Shown: in pieces, positions 1 through 6,393 of the stretch
How positions within the stretch are numbered: the stretch's first letter is position 1
How the letters are laid out: every line of letters starts with the position of its first letter
NCBI GenBank assembly: GCA_022565015.1
Contig: JADFKI010000126.1
Span: 1 to 9,896, forward strand
From: Chloroflexota bacterium
GTDB lineage: Bacteria > Chloroflexota > Dehalococcoidia > Lucifugimonadales > JADFKI01
Length of the DNA: 9,896 nucleotides
Direction of reading: 5' to 3'
Made by a program: the position numbers and the translations under genes
The notes under the pieces: generated by a model
Database searches by the model: none
What the model saw: the letters and a program-made list of their open reading frames with translations, nothing else
Told to the model about the DNA's origin: nothing

Positions 1-522
1 CTCAGAATATTACGAGACACACTGGACTTCGTGGCCTCTTTGCCAGACCTTAACGTCTTGAGCATCGTGATAGACAAAAATGGCAAGGGGCCGGGTTACG
101 ATGTATTCGAGATGGCCTGGACAGCCTTAGTTCAGCGATTTCATAACACGATTTCACATAGAAATTTCCCAGGCCCTCAGAATCCCGAAGACTTGGGGTT
201 AATGGTAGTTGACCGTACAAACGAACCAAAGCTGCGTCGAATGACACGGAGAATGCGTGTTTATAATCCCGTGCCTAATGTGAGAAGGGAAGGTTACCGC
301 CAGATACTATTATCGACCTTGGTGGAAGACCCCGTTCATAGAGATTCATTGCATTCGTACTTTATTCAGATCGTAGATGTAATAGCATACTTTCTGTACC
401 AGAAACTGGAAGCCTGCAAATATGTTAGTAGAAAAGGGGGAAGAAATTACTTTAATCGCCTTGATCCAGTTCTATGCAAGGTAGCCAGTCTATCTGACTC
501 GCAGGGAATAGTAAGGCTATAA
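1..522 (+). CDS. DUF3800 domain protein, C-terminal part (5' end outside window)
   Basis: The reading frame is open from base 1 and ends at TAA 520-522. An internal GTG at 31 could be read as a start, but no ribosome site precedes it and the frame continues upstream, so the gene most likely begins outside the window. The diagnostic part is near the C-terminus: SYFIQIVDVIAYFLYQK, then GGRNYFNRLDPVL. This matches the 'QLADLIAYAL...NYFNRLKP' block that closes DUF3800 proteins, a family with a predicted RNase H-like fold. In that family the N-terminal acidic 'DESG' strand and this late Asp would form the putative metal site. Only the late Asp is visible here. DUF3800 genes often lie in mobile or defence-rich regions, but their function is unknown. 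The DNA is markedly AT-richer than the genes to the right (two sampled 60-base lines are about 37% GC), which fits foreign origin. Confidence 0.75.
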   Translation, partial: LRILRDTLDFVASLPDLNVLSIVIDKNGKGPGYDVFEMAWTALVQRFHNTISHRNFPGPQNPEDLGLMVVDRTNEPKLRRMTRRMRVYNPVPNVRREGYRQILLSTLVEDPVHRDSLHSYFIQIVDVIAYFLYQKLEACKYVSRKGGRNYFNRLDPVLCKVASLSDSQGIVRL

Positions 523-537
523 GGGAGCAGATAGAAA

Positions 538-557
538 GGGCCTGGTTTCCCAGGCCC
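538..557 (-). terminator. Stem-loop in the convergent gap, probable terminator of the GTPase gene
   Basis: GGGCCTGG (538-545) and CCAGGCCC (550-557) form a perfect 8-bp stem with the 4-base loop TTTC. On the minus strand the stem is followed by TTTCTATCTG, a weak U-tract. On the plus strand no T-run follows. It lies 15 bases after the DUF3800 stop and about 125 bases past the GTPase stop, so it could act on either transcript. The tail favours the minus strand. Confidence 0.5.
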
Positions 558-571
558 GGTGAATCCTACTA

Positions 572-637
572 CTGGGTCTGGCCCAGGCTCAGATTCAATT
601 ATAAATTAGCAGGAATTGAGCATGCCGTCAAAACGGC
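572..637. other. Two further small inverted repeats in the convergent gap
   Basis: CTGGG (572-576) with CCCAG (582-586) forms a 5-bp hairpin. GCCGT (624-628) with ACGGC (633-637) forms another around the loop CAAA, extendable by one G-T wobble and one A-T pair. Neither has a T-tract. Together with the 538-557 stem they make the gap between the DUF3800 and GTPase genes hairpin-rich. The base composition changes from AT-rich to GC-rich at about 640. No gene is visible in 523-682. Confidence 0.3.
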
Positions 638-682
638 GTTGTCCCCCTCATCCGATCGTCTCCCTGGTGCTCAATGGAGCCC

Positions 683-1687
683 CTACGCGTGCAGCTCGAT
701 GATGTCGCCGTCGGTGAGCTCGTGGGTGCGGCCGACTCGCTGGCCGTCGAACTTGCCCGACTCTCCCCACAGCACCGCGTATTTCAGACCACGCACCAGG
801 TCCTTGTGTACATGCTCCGCCGCCGTCTCGACGGTGCTGCCCACCGGCAGTACGAAGGGCTCTCCCCGCTCGAAGTCCTCTAGCTTCTCCCTTGGCGCCT
901 TCGTGTACACGCGGATGACTCGCAGCGCATGAAAGACCTCCTCGGCCATCTCATCGAGACCAACCTCCTCCTCCGCGCTTGCCATGATCAGGGGATAGCG
1001 GCCGCCGAACTCGTCTTCGAGCAGCTGGAACTGGTCGAGAGCGCCGGGAATGTCCGCCTTGTTCGCCACCAGGATAGTCGGCTTCTCCAGCTCCGAGCCG
1101 TCCTCGTCGGCCTCCTCACCTCGTTCCAGCAGCCGAAAGCCCCACTGCTCGAGCTCCGAAAAGACCTCCCGGACCTGCGGTACGGCTTCCTGGGCAAGGT
1201 CAACCACCACTACGAAGATGTCCGTGTTGCGGAGCAGGCCGTAGAGGCGGCCCTGCGTACGTGCGTTGGAGATGGGCGGCGTGTCGACGAGCTGGATGAG
1301 CACGTCCTCGTAGGGGAGCATGCCCGGGACCGGCTCCTGGGTGCTTTGCGCGTAGGCGCCGACCTTTGTGCTGGCGCCCGTGGCCTTGGAGAGAAGCAGC
1401 GACTTGCCCACGTTGCTGAGTCCGATGAGGGTCGCCCTGCCCCCGCCCTGCTTGGACAGCGAGAAGGGCTCTGTTCGGCCGGACTTGGGTCCCTTCGAAG
1501 GCCCTTCGAGCTCGTCCATGAGCTGGGACATCTTTGCGCGAAGCTGGGCCTTGAGATGGTCCGTGCCCTTGTGTTTGGGCATTATGGACATCATCTCTTG
1601 CAGGGCCGCTATCTTGGCCTGGGTAGTTGCGGCCTCGCGGAACCGGTCTTCCGCTGCCCTGTATTGAGGAGGAACGTTCGTAGGCAT
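683..1687 (-). CDS. DRG/Obg-like GTPase with C-terminal TGS domain
   Basis: This 334-residue protein resembles the DRG branch of the Obg GTPases, which bind ribosomes. The helical N-terminus (about 8-60, with PKHKGTDHLKAQL) matches the basic region seen in DRG proteins. The G domain shows G1 GLSNVGKS (89-96), a likely switch I Thr near 116, G3 as DTPP (135-138), G4 NKAD (209-212) and G5 SA (237-238). Residues about 257-334 form a TGS domain with the usual ending 'HELTDGDIIELHA'. The ATG at 1687 is preceded by GGTGGAG (1699-1693) at 5-base spacing, which supports the start. G3 lacks the expected Gly (DxxG). Its role is probably translation or ribosome-associated, inferred from the family. It is transcribed alone, divergent from the RTX gene. 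Confidence 0.88.
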   Translation of the reverse strand: MPTNVPPQYRAAEDRFREAATTQAKIAALQEMMSIMPKHKGTDHLKAQLRAKMSQLMDELEGPSKGPKSGRTEPFSLSKQGGGRATLIGLSNVGKSLLLSKATGASTKVGAYAQSTQEPVPGMLPYEDVLIQLVDTPPISNARTQGRLYGLLRNTDIFVVVVDLAQEAVPQVREVFSELEQWGFRLLERGEEADEDGSELEKPTILVANKADIPGALDQFQLLEDEFGGRYPLIMASAEEEVGLDEMAEEVFHALRVIRVYTKAPREKLEDFERGEPFVLPVGSTVETAAEHVHKDLVRGLKYAVLWGESGKFDGQRVGRTHELTDGDIIELHA

Positions 1688-1930
1688 GACTACTCCACCT
1701 GGATGATAACCGTCTTCCGCGCGCCATTCAACCCCGGTATTCTAGTTCCGCCTTCGGTCGCTTCAGCCGTCAAACGTGGGCTGAACGCCCTCGAAGGTAC
1801 CAAATATAGACACAAAGTATTACAATTGCGTTTTCTGTTGCGACCCCTAGTATGTGGCGAATTCAGGGCTAGAGCGCAGAAGAACATGCCAATGCCGCGC
1901 TCATCTCTGGAGGGGAGGGAAGGAGTAGCC
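1688..1930. promoter_or_regulatory. Divergent intergenic region with a possible RTX-gene promoter
   Basis: These 243 bases separate the divergent GTPase and RTX genes and must carry both promoters. The AT-rich core is at about 1800-1853. For the RTX gene, TTGCGT (1826-1831) and TAGTAT (1848-1853) are spaced 16 bases apart and could be -35/-10 elements. That would leave a leader of about 70 bases. The minus-strand promoter is less clear; TATATT (1808-1803) is one candidate -10. No convincing operator palindrome was seen. Confidence 0.3.
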
Positions 1931-3340
1931 ATGAGGTACCTGACACTGGTAATCGCGGGTGCGTTTGCTCTAATCATATCGGCTTTTCCACCTGGGCTAT
2001 CAGCGGAAGACGCGCCGGCTTCGGTAATCGACTTCGAGGGATTCGGAGCGGGGAGTGTGATCTCATCCGTATCGGTGGAGCAAGGGATGAGCGGCGATGA
2101 GGTCCCCGGCGCCATCTCCATTCTTGGGACCAACCCCAGCTTCCAGGACTTCAACGCTGCAATGGTCTTTGATGCGACCTGTCAGGGCGGGTGCTCCGGT
2201 AACGATGGCCTGCTGGAGAATGAGTCCCTGGGAAGCGTCCTTATCGTAAGCAAGGACCTGGACTCCAGTGACCCCGACGCCGCGGAGCGTAAGGCCATCA
2301 GCCTCGAGTTCGATTTTTCGAGCTGGGGAACGGGAGAGGTCGCGGTCGACAGCATCGATGTCGTCAATGGCGCCCCCCTGCTGCCGCTGGAGGCAGAGGA
2401 CCTGCCCAGAATAGAGCTCTTCAACCTGAAGGGCGGACCACTGGCCATCGGCAAGGTCGAGATGCCCTTCCCGCTTCCCGCCGGCGTCACTACGGTCCCC
2501 GTGAATGTCGCGGGCGTCGACCTGATGCGTGTGACCTTCAGCGGACCGATCGCACTGGACAATATTCGAATCGCTCCGTCGTGCGCGGGGGAGCGAGCGA
2601 CGCTTATTGGCACTGACGGAGACGACGAGATTTTCGGCACGGACAGGGCCGATGTCATCGTTGGCTTTGGCGGGGCGGACCGGATAGAAGGTCTCGGCGG
2701 CGACGATTTCATCTGCGGCGGCCCCGGTGACGACGTAATCAGTGGCGGTAGCGGCCGCGACAGCATATTCGGGGACGCGGGCGACGACAGGATAAACGGC
2801 GGCGCGAGATCGGATTTCCTCTCGGGCGGCGACGGCGACGATTCGATTAAAGGCGGGAGCGGCGGAGACGCGATCTACGGCGACGCCGGCAACGACACGC
2901 TCTCTGGTAATGACGGAAATGACCTAATACGCGGCGGACCAGGGAACGACAAGGCGTTCGGCGGCGAAGGTAACGACGATATCAAGGGTGGCGAAGGTTC
3001 TGACGAGATTCGCGGTGGACTGAATGACGACCTGTTGCAGGGTGGCGAAGGACTCGACTACATATGGGGTGAGAGTGGCGACGATACGATCGACGGCGGC
3101 CCATCTGACGATGTTCTGCTGGGTAACGGTGGGGCCGACACCATCAACGGTGGCCCTGGAAACGATCTACTTGACGGAGGAGACGGAGATGACCTGCTGA
3201 GGGGCGACGACGGCGACGACCGCGTCAAAGGCGGACAGGGGAATGACCGCCTTCATGGTGGCGACGGCAGCGACGTTCTGGATGGCGGCCAAGGCGATGA
3301 TGTCTGCCGATCCGGGCCGACCACTTTCAACTGCGAGTAG
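1931..3340 (+). CDS. Exported RTX (hemolysin-type calcium-binding repeat) protein
   Basis: The ATG at 1931 is preceded by AGGAG (1921-1925) at 5-base spacing and gives 469 residues. The frame stays open far upstream, but that part is antisense to the GTPase gene. Residues 1-25 look like a Sec signal peptide: Arg2, a hydrophobic core, and likely cleavage after LSA25. Residues about 32-215 form a beta-rich domain (starting IDFEGFGAGS, with TCQGGCSGN at 83-91 and IALDNIRI near 207-214). It resembles N-terminal domains of other bacterial exoproteins. Residues 227-460 are 26 consecutive GGxGxDxUx-type nonapeptides, which in known RTX proteins bind calcium and fold as a parallel beta-roll. The tail is VCRSGPTTFNCE. 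The six cysteines (84, 88, 218, 262, 459, 468) could form disulfides. No protease, lipase or adhesin domain is recognisable, so its role may be structural or surface-associated. Confidence 0.88.
   Translation: MRYLTLVIAGAFALIISAFPPGLSAEDAPASVIDFEGFGAGSVISSVSVEQGMSGDEVPGAISILGTNPSFQDFNAAMVFDATCQGGCSGNDGLLENESLGSVLIVSKDLDSSDPDAAERKAISLEFDFSSWGTGEVAVDSIDVVNGAPLLPLEAEDLPRIELFNLKGGPLAIGKVEMPFPLPAGVTTVPVNVAGVDLMRVTFSGPIALDNIRIAPSCAGERATLIGTDGDDEIFGTDRADVIVGFGGADRIEGLGGDDFICGGPGDDVISGGSGRDSIFGDAGDDRINGGARSDFLSGGDGDDSIKGGSGGDAIYGDAGNDTLSGNDGNDLIRGGPGNDKAFGGEGNDDIKGGEGSDEIRGGLNDDLLQGGEGLDYIWGESGDDTIDGGPSDDVLLGNGGADTINGGPGNDLLDGGDGDDLLRGDDGDDRVKGGQGNDRLHGGDGSDVLDGGQGDDVCRSGPTTFNCE
2609..3310 (+). repeat. 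26 tandem 27-bp units encoding RTX nonapeptides
   Basis: The coding sequence holds 26 back-to-back 9-codon units, from GTDGDDEIF to GGQGDDVCR, with no insertion or phase change. Consensus residues are G at 1, G or D at 2, G at 4, N/D at 5, D at 6, and a hydrophobic residue at 8. At DNA level the units have diverged, so the array looks old rather than freshly amplified. Confidence 0.9.
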
Positions 3341-3359
3341 GCTGATTGCTTCGTTTCCT

Positions 3360-3406
3360 ACCGTCCCAAGGCCGCTGACTGTTCAGATTTCGGGCCCTGG
3401 GACGGT
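3360..3406 (+). terminator. Long stem-loop after the RTX gene, probable terminator
   Basis: ACCGTCCCA (3360-3368) pairs with TGGGACGGT (3398-3406). After one A-C mismatch, GGCC (3370-3373) pairs with GGCC (3393-3396). The 19-base loop contains a smaller CTGA/TCAG pair. It begins 20 bases past the RTX stop. The following sequence GTCGTCTTGTT is only weakly T-rich, so termination efficiency is uncertain. It could instead be a 3' stability element. Confidence 0.5.
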
Positions 3407-3490
3407 GTCGTCTTGTTGGCGACTCCGGAAGACAGTGTTTAGACGCGCCTTTTACCCGGCAGGGTTTTTAATAGCCTCACTTATTTGCTG

Positions 3491-3496
3491 TACAAT
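3491..3496 (+). promoter_or_regulatory. Possible -10 box of the cupin gene
   Basis: TACAAT at 3491-3496 lies 30 bases before the cupin start in a locally AT-rich stretch (about 3463-3513). No good TTGACA-like -35 stands 16-18 bases upstream; the nearest is a run TTTTTAA (3465-3471). A start of transcription near 3503 would give a leader of about 24 bases containing the ribosome site. Confidence 0.3.
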
Positions 3497-3526
3497 GCAC
3501 CCCGAATAAATTGCGGAGGAGTACCG

Positions 3527-3880
3527 ATGCCGATTCTCGACAAGAACGATGTGCCCATGGAGGAGCTGTCACCCGGCACCCACAGATGGGCGCTCGTAGA
3601 CGGCAGCAAGGGCTCGGAGTCGACAAGCGTGGGCGATGTCGTAATCGGGCCGGGAGCAAAAGTGGCGACTCACACCCACCCAACCGAGGAGGCAATGGTC
3701 ATCCTCGAGGGTGAGCTCGAAGCCATCCTGGGCGACGATGTAGTCACCGTGCGGGAGGGGCACACGGTCCTTGCGCCTCCAGGAGTCAAGCATGGCTTCG
3801 TGAACCGTTCGGGCGCAAACGCCCGCGTCTTGGCCATCTTCCCGACGGCGCATATGGAACGGACCCTCGTCGACGACTAG
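3527..3880 (+). CDS. Small single-domain cupin protein
   Basis: The ATG at 3527 follows GGAGGA (3515-3520) at 6-base spacing and gives 117 residues. The alternative in-frame ATG at 3485 has no ribosome site. Both cupin motifs are complete. Motif 1 is G43-x5-HTH-x3-E55-x6-G62 and motif 2 is G78-x5-PPG-x2-H89-x3-N93. The likely metal ligands are H49, H51, E55 and H89. This size is typical of small cupins, which include dioxygenases, isomerases and sugar- or ligand-binding proteins, so no reaction can be named. It is followed after 67 bases by the flavoprotein gene on the same strand and may be cotranscribed with it. The retained metal ligands point to an enzyme or metal-dependent binder rather than a degenerate domain. 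Confidence 0.88.
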   Translation: MPILDKNDVPMEELSPGTHRWALVDGSKGSESTSVGDVVIGPGAKVATHTHPTEEAMVILEGELEAILGDDVVTVREGHTVLAPPGVKHGFVNRSGANARVLAIFPTAHMERTLVDD

Positions 3881-3935
3881 TCCACTTCAAGCTCCAACCT
3901 GTGGATTCTCTCTATCGACTCGCAGCTTTCAGATC

Positions 3936-3941
3936 AAGGAG
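3936..3941 (+). promoter_or_regulatory. Ribosome binding site that decides the flavoprotein start
   Basis: AAGGAG at 3936-3941 directly abuts a TTG at 3942 but stands 6 bases before the ATG at 3948. The ATG is therefore the better start, two codons inside the longest frame. Confidence 0.65.
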
Positions 3942-3947
3942 TTGGCC

Positions 3948-5135
3948 ATGCAGCAGCAGAACACACCAGTTGCGCGAGATCCAGCGACCGTACTGGCAAA
4001 TATCCGGGAGATATCGAAAACATTCGCCCTCAACCGCAACGAGAGGCAGCGGAGACGGGAGCTGCACCGGGAGGACTTCGATCTTCTGAGGGACGCCGGG
4101 TTCCTCTTGTGCGCTGTCCCGGAAGATAAGGGCGGCATCTATCAGGACGTGCGCCGTTCCGCACGACCGGTCTGCGAAATGCTTCGAACGCTGGCCCACG
4201 GCGATTCTTCCGTCGCCCTGGTCGCCTCCATGCACCCTGCGGTCATCGGCTTCGGAGGGTGGCTGGATATAGCCGAGGCGCCGCAGCCCTATACCGAGGC
4301 CTGGACGCAGCAGCGTGATTGGGTCTTCCAGACGGCCTGCGACGGACACTGGTGGGGCACGATAATCTCCGAGCCCGGCAGCGGGGGCGACCCCTCCAAG
4401 AGCAAAGCCACGGCACGCCGCGGAGCCACTGACGAACAGTACCTGATCAGCGGCCAGAAGCACTTTGGCAGCGGGTCCGGAAACTCTTCATTCGAGATCA
4501 CGCTGGCGATTCCGGAGGGTGAGACGGACCCTGACCTATTCATCATGGACATGCGAGACGTCCCCTGGGACGGGTCAGCGGGCGTAAAACTGGCGGCGGC
4601 CTGGGACGGCCACGGCATGACGGCGACCCAGAGCCACGCCATGATATTCGAAGACATGCCGGCAGTGCGCGCCGCGTGGCCCGGCGCCGAGCGAACGACT
4701 CGACGGTTGGCCGCTGGACGTCCGCTAAGTCACCTGTTTACCGCCGTGGTGGTCGGCATTGTTGAAACGGCCATCGAGACCGCGAGAGCTTATCTGGAGC
4801 GTAAACGCGACGGCATGCGCCCCTACGAGCGGGTCGAGTGGTCAAGGGTGGAGATGGAGGGCTGGCTTATCGAGCAGGCCTACGAAGGCGTCCTGCGGGA
4901 TGTTGAGAATGGGAGTAATGGACCCCGTAGCTCCCTGCTTTGCAAAGTGGCTGTAGCCGAGCTTGCGGAAACGGTCCTGACAAGGCTCTCAAAGGTCGTC
5001 GGAGGCAGCGCCTATTCCAGGCACTCGCCTTACGGATACTGGCAGCAAGACGTGAGGGCGCTGGGTTTTCTGCGGCCGCCCTGGGGCTTCGCCTTCGATA
5101 ACATTTTCGGAGGTTCCTGGGCCAGCGGCGTTTAG
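3948..5135 (+). CDS. Acyl-CoA dehydrogenase-family flavoprotein
   Basis: This 395-residue protein has the three-part acyl-CoA dehydrogenase layout. An N-terminal helical domain (about 10-125) includes LLRDAGFLLCAVPEDKGG. The middle beta domain (about 135-240) has SEPGSGGDPSKSKATAR (141-157), LISGQKHFGSGSG (166-178) and WDGHGMTATQSH (219-230), the flavin/substrate-contact blocks of the family. The C-terminal helical domain contains GGSAYSRHSPYGYWQQDVRAL. The C-terminus lacks the YEGT-like catalytic Glu block of short- and medium-chain enzymes. The QQDVRAL segment resembles the 'RDxRxA' block of type-2 C-terminal domains, found in group D flavin monooxygenases such as DszC and HpaH relatives. 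It could be a dehydrogenase on an unusual substrate or a monooxygenase. The gene sits 67 bases after the cupin and 26 bases before the amidohydrolase, suggesting cotranscription. Confidence 0.82.
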   Translation: MQQQNTPVARDPATVLANIREISKTFALNRNERQRRRELHREDFDLLRDAGFLLCAVPEDKGGIYQDVRRSARPVCEMLRTLAHGDSSVALVASMHPAVIGFGGWLDIAEAPQPYTEAWTQQRDWVFQTACDGHWWGTIISEPGSGGDPSKSKATARRGATDEQYLISGQKHFGSGSGNSSFEITLAIPEGETDPDLFIMDMRDVPWDGSAGVKLAAAWDGHGMTATQSHAMIFEDMPAVRAAWPGAERTTRRLAAGRPLSHLFTAVVVGIVETAIETARAYLERKRDGMRPYERVEWSRVEMEGWLIEQAYEGVLRDVENGSNGPRSSLLCKVAVAELAETVLTRLSKVVGGSAYSRHSPYGYWQQDVRALGFLRPPWGFAFDNIFGGSWASGV

Positions 5136-5153
5136 CACTGGACAGGGCGGCAT

Positions 5154-5161
5154 GAGGTGAT
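5154..5161 (+). promoter_or_regulatory. Strong ribosome binding site of the amidohydrolase
   Basis: GAGGTGAT directly precedes the ATG at 5162 and is an 8-base perfect match to the usual 16S rRNA 3' end (ATCACCTC). This sets the start of the amidohydrolase and suggests strong translation. Confidence 0.6.
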
Positions 5162-6364
5162 ATGCGGGTCGTAATAAGGAACGCCAACCTTGTTGATTGC
5201 GTGGCCGGCGAGATCGTACCTGGTTCCAGCGTAACGGTCGTTGACGGCCGCATCGCCGATATCTCGCAGGGCGGCGGTCCACAGACGGACGCCGGAACTG
5301 AGATGATGGACCTCGGCGGCGCGTATCTCATGCCGGGTCTGTGGGATGTGCATATTCACCCCGAGTATCCACCTGCGTCGGGCTCCACCATCGCCGAGCA
5401 GACCGCGGACTTCGGCTACAACCTGTCCAGGGCACTGACGGAGGCGGGCGTAATCGGGGTCAGATGCGGCGGCGCCTCCAACTTCATGGACGTAGCCTGG
5501 AGGGAGGCCTTCGAGGCCGGAAAATACGTCGGGCCTCGGGTCTTCGCGTGCGGCAACTTCCTTACGACGACGGGCGGCCACTTCCTGACTTCGGGGCAGG
5601 CGAGGGAGTGCGACGGGCCTTACGGCTTCGTGCAGGCCATCCGCGAGCAGATCAAGAACCGCGTAGACCATATCAAGCTCAATCTGACCGGCGGAATCAT
5701 GGGTCCATTTTGGGACCGTCACTGGCACTCGTTCATGCTGGACGATGAGCTGAAGGCGGCCTTCGACATCTGCCGGCAACGGGGCTACAAGGTAATGGCC
5801 CACGCGGCCAACCCCGACGCCGTTAAGTCGGCGGTGCGCCTGGGAGCCCACACCATCGAACACGGCTACATCATGGACGACGAGTGCATTGAGATGCTCA
5901 GGGCTGGCCGGACCTGGTACGTGCCGACCCTGGCCATCTCCCACCTGACGCCCAGTCAGGCCACCGACGAGCACGAGCGCCGGTGGGTCGAGCAGAGAGG
6001 TACCGCGCCAGACCTGCTGGCTCGCGCGGACGACGCCGCCGATGAGCACAAAAAATGGTTCCTGGCGGCGCTAAACGGCGGCGTCAAGATGGCGCTTGGC
6101 TCGGACATACGGCCACTCAAGGACGCTGCGCTCCTGGAGATGGGCTGTTGGGCCCGAGACGGCGCAACGTCCCAGCAGATCTTGCTTGCGGCGACGAAGA
6201 ACGCTGCGGAGCTCTGCGGCGTCGGCGACGACCTGGGAACGATCGAGGTCGGCAAGCTGGCGGATATGATAGCGGTCGCGGAAAACCCGCTGGAGGATGT
6301 CACCAACGTCCGCAAGCTGAGGCTCGTGTTCAAGGAGGGCAGGGTAGTCTCGGACAAACGATAG
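5162..6364 (+). CDS. Metal-dependent amidohydrolase (prolidase/imidazolonepropionase-like)
   Basis: This 400-residue protein has the full set of amidohydrolase metal ligands. They are H64 and H66 in WDVHIHPE, a candidate carboxylated Lys172 in DHIKLNLTGG, H214 in VMAHAA, H234 in IEHGY and D315 in LGSDIRP. The N-terminal (about 1-55) and C-terminal (about 350-400, with GTIEVGKLADMIAV and VFKEGRVV) segments form the small beta-sandwich typical of this superfamily. The TGGH at 137-140 and the IKLNLTGG segment recall the Sgx9260-type dipeptidase/'Xaa-Pro' subgroup. That would mean hydrolysis of N-acyl amino acids, dipeptides or a cyclic amide. No signal peptide is seen, so it is likely cytoplasmic. 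It is the last gene of the plus-strand cluster and ends 29 bases from the convergent kinase gene. Substrate is unknown. Confidence 0.9.
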   Translation: MRVVIRNANLVDCVAGEIVPGSSVTVVDGRIADISQGGGPQTDAGTEMMDLGGAYLMPGLWDVHIHPEYPPASGSTIAEQTADFGYNLSRALTEAGVIGVRCGGASNFMDVAWREAFEAGKYVGPRVFACGNFLTTTGGHFLTSGQARECDGPYGFVQAIREQIKNRVDHIKLNLTGGIMGPFWDRHWHSFMLDDELKAAFDICRQRGYKVMAHAANPDAVKSAVRLGAHTIEHGYIMDDECIEMLRAGRTWYVPTLAISHLTPSQATDEHERRWVEQRGTAPDLLARADDAADEHKKWFLAALNGGVKMALGSDIRPLKDAALLEMGCWARDGATSQQILLAATKNAAELCGVGDDLGTIEVGKLADMIAVAENPLEDVTNVRKLRLVFKEGRVVSDKR

Positions 6365-6393
6365 GCGCCGGTAATCGTGGGCTTGAGGGCGGC

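Noticed and set aside
929..1930. Plus-strand frame open upstream of the RTX start, giving an apparent 803-residue fusion
   Set aside because: It is antisense to the well-supported GTPase gene. The ATG at 1931 has a strong ribosome site and begins a signal peptide.
2609..3310. Tandem repeats as a possible CRISPR array or satellite
   Set aside because: The period is 27 bases without spacers, the units are diverged at DNA level, and they keep a coding frame with RTX consensus residues.
3485..3526. Longer N-terminus for the cupin from the ATG at 3485
   Set aside because: There is no ribosome site before 3485, the extra residues are not cupin-like, and GGAGGA sits correctly before 3527.
5132..6049. 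305-codon minus-strand open frame
   Set aside because: It lies antisense to the amidohydrolase, whose metal ligands are all intact. Its translation shows no recognisable motif, as expected of a high-GC shadow.
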